This document shows, piece by piece, positions 32,285-44,400 of a stretch of 64,000 nt of DNA. The notes beneath the pieces are model-generated. The model was given only the letters and a program-made list of their open reading frames with translations, was not told where the DNA came from and searched no databases. Positions within the stretch are counted from its first letter, which is position 1; each line of letters opens with the position of its first letter. The position numbers and the translations under genes were made by a program. Origin of the DNA: Antedon mediterranea (lineage: Eukaryota > Echinodermata > Crinoidea > Comatulida > Antedonidae); NCBI RefSeq assembly GCF_964355755.1, contig NC_092670.1, forward strand, positions 39,667,795-39,731,794, read 5' to 3'.

Positions 32285-32382
32285 ATGAAAATAGCAAATA
32301 GAAGTGGAAAGGATTATGAATGTTTGAAAGAAAGGCGCGCGTTTGATAGATATCGCGGTCACACAGCAGCGGGATTGAGGTG
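32285..32382 (+). CDS. Possible first coding exon of an unrecognised plus-strand gene
   Basis: An ATG at 32285 opens 32 codons (MKIANRSGKDYECLKERRAF then DRYRGHTAAGLR) ending at a strong GTGAGT donor in phase 2. The surrounding 32130-32400 sequence is richer in CpG than the rest and lies head-to-head with USPL1, as expected for a shared promoter region. No matching downstream plus-strand exons were recognised before the tail of the sulfatase gene, so this may be a non-coding transcript or chance. I do not recognise the peptide. Confidence 0.3.
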
Positions 32383-33027
32383 GTGAGTAACTAGGCCTAG
32401 CTAGGCTAGGCCGCCTGTAGAGCATAGCATAGGCCCTAGGCCTACTAAGTGAGGTAAGTTGCGTACTGGTAGGTAGTACATGTCATTCTACCCTACTATA
32501 GATTATTAGCAAAAGGAGATAGGCTAAGTCGTGTAGCCTGAATCAGTATCATATAGAGTGACAAAAAAATAAGGTAGTATATTAAAATAGAGTACTGTAG
32601 GCATAGTAGAAAGGCATTCACATTTTGAAAAAGAAATATTTAATCATCGATTTATTAATGTAATATTAAACCTAGGCCTAGGCCTATATATAAAATTAGA
32701 TAGTAGCTACTACCAGATTGTACGCTGTGTAGGCCATATTGAATCATAATAAAAAAAAATCCATAATTTAAAATGTTAAAGCATGACATCCAACTGATTT
32801 TAATAAACTAAAGTCACGTTATTCATGAATCATGGGTGTACAATACAATAAATATCCTGCTTACTCAACCATTTCATAGCACAATTTTATTTTAAATAAG
32901 GTAGGACGGATTTGTAATGCAAGCAAGGGTGAATATCTACACTTTGATTGAGACACCTTTTAGATGCCAGAAATAGGTACACTATTGCAATGTTAGTGGA
33001 ATTAGTTCTTTTCAGACATATCATGTG

Positions 33028-33125
33028 ATATAGCTGTAACTGATCACATGATCATTTTGAGTTGACCACATGATCATTTGAGCTGATCACATGATCATTT
33101 GAGCTGATCACATGATCATTTGAGT
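33028..33125. repeat. 20-bp tandem repeat of palindromic units
   Basis: Four to five copies of TGATCACATGATCATTTGAG. TGATCA and CATGATCATG are self-complementary, so each unit is a palindrome. Confidence 0.85.
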
Positions 33126-34054
33126 TGTATACATTATACCAATAAAACAATTCAACACATTTAAAAGATATTATTTGTACTCCCATGGTTAATTATTTTT
33201 TCTACAATGCTATTGCATTAAAAGTAAAGATACAGCACCTATTGCATAGACTTACTTTATAGACTGTAGATAAGCGTTAAAAAAATATCTTTTAGACAAT
33301 AATAACAAAACTACAAATATATTAGGGTTATAAAATTATTATAAAAATAGTATTCTAAAGACAGACAAAAAATATTAAAGAGTTGCAATGACAGAAACAT
33401 AGAGCTTCACTAATTGCAGGTGATAAATATCAACAGTTTAACTGATTTACTCAATTTTATGACCTAAGCTGTGGACCCAATTTCAATTCTAGGTCTAGGT
33501 TGAATTCTGGATTCACAAAAACGCACATTTCCAACCTTTGGTCATCACAAAAAGTGTGAAAAGCTCCCTCTATAATTATCTGATCTGTATTCATCTCGTT
33601 TGTACATTGATTGAACGCTCCTTATGACGTGCATGTCATGCATCAATGCTCTTACATGGTACAGTAGTACCTTTATTTTATATATTTCATATCTTGTAGA
33701 TACAAAAATAAAGACAAAACAGGAATCCTATGTAAGCATACTGAAATACATTAAAACAAAATGTATTAGACGAAAAGTCAGAAAAAGCAGTGATGTGTTG
33801 AATAAAACACACAAGACATCATTTTTAGATTTTAGTATAAAATTAATTTAAACTATCACTTTTTTTACCTAGGTGCAAGAACCAATCCTGCTCCTTTTTT
33901 ATTTTAATATTTTCTTTTCTGTACACAAATTTAGACCAAAAATATAGCAGTATATTTCACTTAAAAATTTAAACAGTTTTTATTTTCAGTTTAAATTATC
34001 AATTACTACTTAGCTGCCATAATTGCATAATTCTGTAACTTAGTAAATTAGTGC

Positions 34055-34330
34055 TGACTTGTGAACGTTGACTTTTGACATCAACAATATCCAGTGGCTG
34101 TATTCACACTTAGTGTCCAAGATATTTCACTTAAGTTTGAAAAATAATTTACAAATTGGTGCTGTGACTTGTGAATGTTAACTTTTGACATCAACAATAT
34201 CCAGTGGCTGTATTCACACTTAAGATTTTGAAAAATGATTTACAAATTGGTGCTGTGATTTGTGAATGTTAACTTTTGACATCAACAAAATATCCAGTGG
34301 CTGTATTCAACAATCATACTTAGGTGTTCA
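34055..34330. repeat. About 100-bp tandem repeat, three copies
   Basis: Each copy contains TGTGAATGTTAACTTTTGAC, ATCAACAATATCCAGTGGCT and GTATTCACACTTA. Copies differ by deletion of the AGTGTCCAAGATATTTCAC block. Lies downstream of the sulfatase stop. Confidence 0.85.
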
Positions 34331-34603
34331 GATATTTCTCTTAAGTTAATAAGTGATAGTCAATTAGATAAGAGACTTTTTAAGAGTATTTTTCCTTAGT
34401 GTGTGCAAATGGTGAATATGGCCACTAGAGATGGGTAAAAATAGGTGTGGTATTCGTGTTCAAAACTGCTCTAGAATAGATAAACAAGATCTATTTAAGT
34501 TCTGAAGACTTCTACTTAGAGCCATATATTTCTACACTAGCAGAGCCTATATAAAGAGTTGAAAGTCATTTAGTGCCAAGCAAACTACTATTTGACAATA
34601 TTA

Positions 34604-34731
34604 AGCTCTGTCTACACTATCAAAACTTTATATAACAAAAAAATGTGCCCATATGGACATGATGATGTCATATCACTACCACAATTGGGCACATCACTTG
34701 TTAAAATAGTTTGATAGTGTAGACAGAGCCT
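34604..34731. mobile_element. Family A palindromic MITE, copy 6
   Basis: 128 bp with TTA on each flank (34601-34603 and 34732-34734), just downstream of the sulfatase stop and so possibly in its 3' UTR. Confidence 0.88.
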
Positions 34732-34966
34732 TTAGAGTAATTTTTGTTGTTGTTTATCATCATCTTATGTACTGTAATACACACATTATGAGATTCACAG
34801 AACTTTCTATAATATGGTTCTGATTACCATGATTCACACTCATTTTCTATCTATTACCAAACCACTAATAATCTATCAAAACATAGCCTATTCTTAGTTT
34901 TTGCCTTCTAATTCAAGTGAGTGCATCGTTGTCATCTGAGCTTTCTAATCTGAACATTGTTATTGC

Positions 34967-37900
34967 CTAAATGGTAGCACCATCATCTACCGAATCATAG
35001 AAACCTGCAGGGAGAAAAAGAAAGTTTCAAGATTTAGTAATTTAATATCAGCAAATGAAAAATGAACGAGTCCCGTCCCTTCCCTCTCGTCATTAGTTCT
35101 CAAATTCTCTCACTCTCGGATCCATAAAAGAAGTTTCACCAAACTATTTAATTCCATAAATAAGCCCATTTTGTCTAAGCAAAAATGATATCATTTCACA
35201 ATATACTTTTAGTCTTTAGTCTACATTTATGCTATTTATAGTACATACTTCATTACAATTGTTGTCAAGATCCTTTTCTTTGTTTTTGCTTTTTATTGGT
35301 TGCTGTGTAAATAAAAGAGAAGGAAATTTAAATTTCAGGTTTTAAGTAAACGTAACAATAACTAGATGTGTACTATGCATGGACAAACACTACAGTATGT
35401 GATTCTTGTCAGAGCGTAATGTGACAGAGTATTAAAAAAATGTGTTCATTAGGTCTACCTTTTTGTTTTTTATTATAATTTAACGATTTTGTAGTACAAT
35501 CTTTACTTCCTACACATGCCTTCATATCTGCCAGCTGTTCATGAAGCTGCCGCCTTATACCAGTGTCTAATGAATGTGCTAAATTAGTGGTCTGAAAAAT
35601 AAGCACAAAAAATGTCAATAAATATCATTGAAATCAAATAAATATTAAGGATGAATAGCAGGCCTGATGAATGGAATAACATTTATTTTAATTAGTTGAT
35701 GAAAAAATTCAAAGAGACTTACCTGGTGTGGGTCTGTTCGATGGTTAAAAAACTCCACAAACTTTGTAATGAATTCACAGTAAAGAAAATCATGTGTTTT
35801 ATTTATAGTCCTTAAGCACCAGTAAGTGTTGTTATTGGACTGAGTGCAGCCACAGATCATCTCATCTTTAGAGAAATATATAAAACATACATTTTAAAAG
35901 ATTTGTTGGTACTAAATACAGAAAGTATAGTTGTAAAATGGTTTTCAAATAAAGATGAATAAAAGATTTCTTTGAAAATTTTAAAACAAGCTTTGTATAA
36001 TAATAAGACTCAAACTGGTTCATAGAACAGTTTCAGCGATACTTAACTTCAAGAAATACTAAGTACACCCCATATAACAATGATTTACTTTGTAAAAAAT
36101 CATACCTGTCCAATATGGCGGAGTCCTCCAGTGATCTCGGTCATGTTGCCAGCAGTTCATATTTGGTTTGTTGCAGACTAACTCTTTTCTTCCTTTTCTT
36201 CCTCGCCTTTTAGATCTGCTGGTTTCAACAGACTTCGACTCTCTGTATATTAAAGGTTGTATATTTATTAAGATGTGCAAAAACAGCCATGGCATATTTG
36301 TTCTTAATATATTTTATCCTTTTGAAAGAGAGGCTGATTAAATGAAACATGGAGAAGAACAGTAGATCATAAATGGAATGTATTAACCAGACATGGAACT
36401 GCCTAGGATGACTTGACCAAAACAGATGGAACTGCCCAGAACAGAGGGAACTGACCAGAATAGAGGAAACTGACCAGAACAGAGGAAACTGACCAGACCA
36501 GAGGAAACTGACCAGACCAGAGGAAACTGACCAGAACATAGGGAACTGACAGTCAGCTATGGATCCTCTATCTACTGTAAAGCATAAAGAGGATAAGAAA
36601 GTAAGATTTCAAATCCCTACCTTTCTTGGGTTTTTTGGTTTTTCTTGCGTTTTGATGTCTGTCTCTCTTCTGCATATCTGAGAAAAAAAAGTGAATTCTA
36701 ATTATAAACTAAATGTTTGTATACTCGTCATGGAGTAATATTAATCTTAATATATTTATAGAATAATAATCTGAATATTGAATCTTGTCAGTCACTCTAT
36801 TATGTTACACTGTCATATTTATATTGTCAAATTAATTATAAAATTCAGTTGAAACTACAGCTTACATATTTTCTGTTTTATCATTTTCTTTAGGACAAAC
36901 ACATAGTTTTTCTTTCTTTATAACTTTTGCATCTTTCAGTGAGTTTTTGATAACTCTTAAATATTTTAATTGTGTTTGCACGCTATCAATCTGTCGCTGG
37001 AGAAAAGCTTTGTGCTCCTGTATTGACTTTCTGGAGGAGAATACCTAAAAAAAGATCAAATAGAAACAATTTGAACTAGATTTAATTCGTCACTATGACG
37101 AATTATAGGTTATATGCATTGATTTAAATAAAGATAATTGATTTTTAAAAGATATATTGATTGATTGATTTTCTCAGAATCTTTAATTATTTATAATATA
37201 TGATAGGACCTTGCTAACGCGAACACCATAGCCGGTATCACAATCCGATCAAAGATCCAAATGCGTATAATGTCATAAACCACATTTGTTGTTACATAAT
37301 AATAAAGACATAAGTTAATTTTTATCTAGATTTCATTATAAACCATGTGTATAATCTATACACTAAGAAATAAATTTGAACAAACAATACGGATAATAAA
37401 AAAAAATCTTATTTCGTTTCCCAAGGTGAGACTCGATCTCGGTACCTTGAATGCCATAGACACGAGCACAGACCATCGAGCCATACACAACTGACTAAAA
37501 GTTGTAGAAAAATTCCTCCGTGTATTTACTATGCAGTAACCACTTTGGTGCAAATAGATTATTACATACCGAAATGAATTATAATTTTTTACTATGATGA
37601 CATCTTTAAAATGTAAACAAATGATGCACTGTTAAACTACATACTTTTAACTTTAATATATGAACATTTGAAGGAAGAAAGTTAATGTTAAGTTTGTTAT
37701 TTTGGCCTAAGAAAATGTCATAATTTGTTTGATTGTCGAAATTATTTTTTTTTAAATTTAATATGCAATTAATGACTTCTTAATCAACTTTTGTTCTCTT
37801 AATTTGATAATAAATCATACATATGATACATACACTTCAAGAAAATGAAATAAAAAATAGGTGTTCCCCTGCATTCTGACGATATATATTAATTTTAATA

Positions 37901-38440
37901 TTTAGCATATTTTCACCATTTTGTTAACTTATACGTGCGTAGCCAGTCACTTTTGACGTGCTCGTATAACGCAATTTCGAGTTGAAACCTGAATCAAATA
38001 TGATGATATTATTAAAGAAAGATTGTAAAACAGAAATCGGGCAAAAAATCTGCGCACTCATGGCAATTTTTTAAACGCTTAAAATTGCCTGAAACGTACT
38101 CTAATTTCATCGAAAATAAATTTTGACAATTTTGAACATTTTAAGCGCGCGTACGCAAGCGTTATATGCGCTACGCACGTAATTTTATTGCCATATGATG
38201 AAATATGACCTAAAATTTATGAGTACCAAATTTTGTTTAATTGTGATTCATGCTTGTGAAGATATGATTACAAACGTGATTTCGTAAAATCGCGCGTAGA
38301 CCGCGTAATTGTTGATTACGCATCGTGAAAATATAACCACATCGATTCCTGGCCATAAGGAATGTACTCTGAAAACTTGACTTAGCTAGATTAAACTGAT
38401 GCCAAGATAATGCACGGACAAAATAGTGCTAAGGAAAGAA

Positions 38441-38471
<31 letters not shown>

Positions 38472-41400
38472 AGAAAGATTTTGACAGAATCAAGAGGTTA
38501 TATGCATATCATGCATATAACCTAATAACTTCTGATGATGTATCATAATACAGTCAACTCTCCTAATACCGGACTCTGAAAACCGGAAACTCTCCCAAGA
38601 CTTTTCTTGGGGTCCAAAAAGATACCAAATTCTTCTTTATCATTAAAAACATATTGTGAATACCATACTTTCCAGAAAACAAGACATATTTGGCCAGCCC
38701 AAAGGTGTCTGGTATTGGGAGAGTTTGATATTTATGATAAATGGAACCTAGAACCCCCTAGATTGTTAGTGTTATGCTCTCTATCATATTGTATTTACTG
38801 GTGCCACCAATTCTTAATAAAACATCTAGCTTCACTAGTAGTATAAATTGTAATTTTTACATTCAACTTCACTTACATCTGAAATGCAATAAACTGTAGA
38901 ATTGGGAAAAACTTGGCATTTAGGATCAACAACTACATGATTAAGAAGTGCGCTATCAGCTTGGTAAATATTGGAGTCATCATTTACAAGAGCGACTGTT
39001 CCTAAGGTTGGTGTTTCTATTGATGGTTCTTCGCCCTCTATGAATGGTCCAAGTTTTATGTTCTCTGAAAGGAGATAAAAAGTTAAAACGAAATTACAGT
39101 ACCAGGGCCGTAGCCAGCAAGAGGCAATTTTCACTACCCACCCCAATTTCCCAGCAGAGATCGGCATATTTTATATTAATAATTAAATCCAAAGGCAAAT
39201 TACTGAAAAAAATGACAATGCTGTGGGTATCAGTGGCTGGATCTCAATGGAGATACAAAAAAAAAAGCGAAAAGTTAAATCAAAACGATAAACAGCCAGA
39301 AAAGTTAGCAGAGCTTTCGGGCAACACTAGCCCTTCATCAGGGCAACACTAGCCCTTCATCAGGGCAACACTAGCCCTTCATCAGTGCAACACTAGCCCT
39401 TCATCAGTGCAACACTAGCCCTTCATCAGTGCAACACTAGCCCTTCATCAGTGCAACACTAGCCCTTCATCAGTGCAACACTAGCCCTTCATCAGTGCAA
39501 CACTAGCCCTTCATCAGTGCAACACTAGCCCTTCATCAGTGCAACACTAGCCCTTCATCAGTGCAACACTAGCCCTTCATCAGTGCAACACTAGCCCTTC
39601 ATCAGTGCAACACTAGCCCTTCATCAGTGCAAGTGAGGGAATTTGGATAAAGTCATAAGAGTTGGCAAGTGCTGCCTGGGTGGACAGGAATAAAAGAAAT
39701 ATAACAATAGAAACAGCGTGTTGAATAGTGGGTGGAGACTGAATAAGAGTAGAAAACAAAGAAGGTAGCTTGGTAGAGATATAAACAAATTTAGAATGAA
39801 ACTAAAAAAAGCTAAAATGGTGGTTAATATTGAAACTTAAATTTTGGTAGTCAATGGAATAATTTTACCGATCTGGGAGTATGTTCCTAATGTTAAGTCC
39901 AAAAGGTTTTGTGGTTTTAAGTAGTAATTCCAAGTGGTTTTCTTTGTCTTTGCGAGTTTTGTCGCTCCATTTGACATCGTGGTTTATTGCAATAACTCTG
40001 AAATTTGCAATCGAGTGACCAGCTGAATTAAAATGTTCGGCTACAGGTTGATCCAGCTTTTTATTAATAATTAATATATATGTATCTTTGCCTCTCTGTT
40101 TTTAACCTCTCGCTACAGCCTTGAGTAAAGTACTCCAAAAGTTGATCAACAGATCAATGTGAATAATAAGATTTATGTTTGTAAAAAATGAACCATAAAA
40201 CAATATACTGTACAAAGTTAACTAAGATGTAGAAAGATTTATATTTATGATTCAGGTTCTTCATAAACAAAACATGTACATTACAAAATAGTACGACATG
40301 CATAGAAAGAAGAATTTAAAAAAAATGTTGTTTTTTTTTGCATGAAACCATTGACTTTTTGATTTAGGTTCTTCATAAGCAAAACATTTACAATGGCTTA
40401 ATTAGTATACACATACGTGCTTGAAAAGAAGAATTAAGCACACACAAAAACTGATGACTAATATACATCAAAGTTTGAAGCCAAAATAGAATCAAATTGT
40501 TCACAAACAACGAAGAATAATCATAATTATTCACCGTGTGTCTGAAAATGTTCAGACTGTAGTCTGCTTGATGGAATAATATTAGTCATTACTTAATAAC
40601 TAACTTCTGCACTTAAAATTGGCCTTAAGTACTCAGGCAGGTGTGTGTGTAGCAAGTGAGGGAGTATTTTAGATGAACTTGCTGTAGGAAGAGAAGGTGA
40701 ATGAACTGCTGTTTTGAAGTGTAACTTTTCAAAAATAATAAAATGATAACGATCTAATAGAAATAAAGTATACATTAAAATTTGCACAAAAATGCAAAAT
40801 GTATTACATAGTTATATTTTAAACAAATAAATAAGTGAACAAAACACTTTGAATAGGCCATGTTTTAATAAAGTTTACTTTTGCGTATTATATCTATCTT
40901 CTTCATTCTTTTACATTTACCTTTATTTACATGTTGTTTTAAAAATGTTCTTTGTTGCTTCTTCTCCTCTTTATTCATTCGACCTTTTTTCTTTTCATTA
41001 GGACAGACACATTTTTTATTATTTTCATTTGTTGGCGGCAGTTCCCTTTTTCTACATTTTCTAATTTGATATGATCCATCTGCTAGTAAAATACATTCTT
41101 TTGCCTGCAGAATTAAAATAAACAGTAAGATAAGTCTTGAACCCAACGATGTTGCAAGCCAGCCGGCCTGAAATGGAAGATCTGTGCATATTTGACTATA
41201 GAGAATAAATTAGGTTGAAGTTTGTCGGGATAACATTTTTTTTAATAAGTAGAGCAGATCTAGTTCTAGCAGTTGCAGTCATATGGTTAGAAAGGTATTC
41301 GGAGCCCTAGATTCTAGCAGGAGAATGTAAGTATAAAGTAACCTGTTTTGGCTTGCAAGGTGGTTGGTATTCAGGTTTTTCACACTCCTCTCTTAATTTA

Positions 41401-44400
41401 TCTCCTTTTGTAACTTGCATTCCTAGCCTAGCTGTCTTGTTGTAATAACGCTCCAGTTCTTCATCAGTTCTCCTGTAAAATTAGAGAGATTGTTTTTTTT
41501 ATAATTCGGTAAGCAAACTTAACTATATATACTCTCCAAATGTATGAATTGAATAAAGTGAAGTATAAATGGGCATTTTCAATCTGTATACTGTACTTAC
41601 GATCTTTCAACAAGGAAGGTATCTCTCCAAGGTTCAGTTCCTACGTAACGGAATACTTTCTTCTTTTTACCATTTGGACCTCGTTTATTTCTAAATAAAT
41701 TATAGCAGTACAGTAATGGTTTAAAAGTAGAACAAGTTAGGAACTCTTAATCAAGTAAATAATTGTTGCACATCTGATTAAAGACAGTTTAATTTGGAAA
41801 GAATAAAAATGTGTGATTTATTTTTATCATTTTTTATATTCTCAAGTAGTCTACAATGAACCTAGAAAAATACTGGTTCAAGTACACAAGCTTTAGATAT
41901 AAATTTTGTTTTCACTAGAGGCATGCTGATTGGTTATTGAATGTAGGATGCGCTTCATGCTTCAAGTGATGTATATCTTTCTCCAAGTGATGTATATCAT
42001 GCACAAGTTCTGCATTACATTAGATCACTGACCTCTGTCAAGACCACTTAGCTAAGTTTATGTCTGACAAGACTTTAAGCATAGCAGTATTATTTTGGAT
42101 TCTTTATTTATATTCCACAACATCTTTAAATATCAATTCACCTTTTGCATTATCTTACAGTACACTTATTGGGATCATAGTTGACAAATTGTTTGTATGA
42201 TAGGAGTCAACAACCTCCTCATCCTATCATCCTTTCAGCACCTTTGTGATGTCTTTAAATTTTCTTATTGCATTCTTACCTGCCAATATATGTACTGTAT
42301 AGTACAAGCTATCAATTTGTATTTTCTTTAAGTTATAGGATATTTTATTGATAAAGCAACAAACATGATTTGAAAAACATCTGGTCAGAGGTTGATAATT
42401 AACTTCAACACAAAGTAAGTTCTTGTTTATTCTACCCAAGTAGTGTTGATACTTTTTGATTAACTTTATTTTTATTACAGAATATTACTTCTCTTAAAAT
42501 AAAAATACTAGAATGAAGTGCATAAAATAAACAATAAAACCTTTGAGTTGGCTTCTTTACAGGATAAATTTCAATGCGGATGTAAAAAGTCTACCTAACC
42601 TAAAGCTAACCAATTTAAATTGTCATCAAAACTAAAATCCTATTTATACTAGGAAAATAACTATTAGACGATAACTAGACAAATAATCATTTGTATTAAA
42701 TAAAAGAAAAGAAATTGGAAAAGTTTTATCCTAGAACTTTTATTGTGCGTCCAATCATGACCAAAACCGATTTTATTGTTTGTACTGTTCATGACATCAT
42801 TTGATTGGATTTAAAAAAACATAATTTTTATCAAAGACAGCATTAATTGTTATCCTATGATATCCTTATATATCCTATATCTTTTTCTATTTTTTGTTTG
42901 TTTTAGGTAAGAAAAAAATCTATTCTTGATCATTAACATTATCCTAGTGTGTAGAGCGTTCATATACATAAAGTATTAAATTGAACAGAATTTGGAAAGG
43001 TTTTTAAATAACATTTCAAAACTGCCCTTGTATGATAACATGTGGATATATTATTAGATTTGTACTACTGCTGTATATTTTGCATGAAATTTATTTAAAA
43101 TTTTAGCATTATGTCTACTGTACTGTCAACTGTGTAAATGTGTGTTATAAAAATCTAATTAACAGTATGACATCATTAAAATGTTAAAAGGCAAACAACG
43201 GAATGTGCAAGAAATGTTTCAGTGAGAATGATTCAAACAAAAACTGTCTCATGATTAATTGTCTTATAAAATATGAGAAAATACAGAATGAAGTTGTCTA
43301 AATATTAATGTCCCTACTGTATTAGATTGTTAAAAACATTTTCACATATGCAAACTTTGGAAAAAAGGAAAATTTTAACCAATTTAAACCATGCTCTCTA
43401 TAAGGAATTTTAAGCAATGCCTCATGGTTTTAGGTGCAAAATTTGTAAAACTAACCGTAAAAGAATTCATTTGCACCTGTTGCCATTGACTATTATATTA
43501 AATAAACTTAATAAACATAATTATTTTAAATTGTATTTTCATAAATTTATATATTTTTATCTTATATCTGACACTGATGTATTAATACATCTCCTTTTTT
43601 TAAATTGGTCCAAAAGGTTAGAATAATATTATGAGGTTATATAGATTATATATTTGGTTAAATAATGAAATGGATAAAGACATTCATTGTTAAACACATA
43701 TCTATATTAATAATGAAAGGTAAAACAAATTTAAAAACAAAAGAAAACAAAACAAAAGTAGCATTAGCTTAAATGTGGGAATTATGTTAGAAAATGATAG
43801 AACTGAAATTTATGCAAATTAGAGGTTTGATGTGAATATTTATTGTGGGTTGAGTGCAAATTATGCAAATTAGAGGTTTGATGTGAATATTTATTGTGGA
43901 TTGAGTGCAAATTATGCAAATTAGAGGTTTGATGTGAATATTTATTGTGGATTGAGTGCAAATTATGCAAATTAGAGGTTTGATGTGAATATTTATTGTG
44001 GATTGAGTGCAAATTATGCAAATTAGAAGTTTGATGTAAATAATTATTGTGGATTGATAATAAATTATGCAAATTAGAGGTTTGATGTGAATATTTATTG
44101 TGGATTGAGTGCAAATTATGCAAATTAGAAGTTTGATGTAAATAATTATTGTGGATTGATAATAAATTATGCGAATTATGCAAATTAGAGGTTTGATGTG
44201 AATATTTATTGTGGATTGAGTGCAAATTAGAGGTTTGATGTGAATATTTATTGTGGATTGAGTGCAAATTATGCAAATTAGAGGTTTGATGTGAATATTT
44301 ATTGTGGATTGAGTGCAAATTATGCAAATTAGAGGTTTGATGTGAATATTTATTGTGGATTGAGTGCAAATTATGCAAATTAGAAGTTTGATGTAAATAA

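Larger units (their letters stand above)
32383..34966. other. Intergenic or sulfatase 3'-UTR DNA
   Basis: AGGCCTAG-rich sequence to 32700, then AT-rich DNA with the palindromic and 100-bp tandem repeats and family A copy 6. A 75-codon plus-strand open frame at 33624 has no recognisable content. Confidence 0.5.
39198..40057 (-). mobile_element. Penelope-like element remnant (3' end)
   Basis: The minus strand contains the tail of a GIY-YIG-type endonuclease reading frame followed by a terminal sequence carrying a hammerhead-like core and a 22-bp satellite. The lower end of the block (AAATTACTGAAAAAA at 39198) is shared with the second locus at 60114, which defines one boundary. The upper limit is the last recognisable coding codon. 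It lies in the sulfatase intron between the exons at 39064 and 40921. Confidence 0.7.

Noticed and set aside
35235-35305. Extra sulfatase exon ([18 protein letters not shown])
   Set aside because: It has plausible splice sites and resembles the Lys/Asp-rich tail region, but its phase does not fit between the exons at 35459 and 35004 without a frame break. It may be an alternative last-exon choice.
39319-39634. CRISPR-like direct repeats
   Set aside because: Units are contiguous with no spacers, and the DNA is clearly eukaryotic with introns. The same applies to the 53.3-kb and 60.1-kb arrays.
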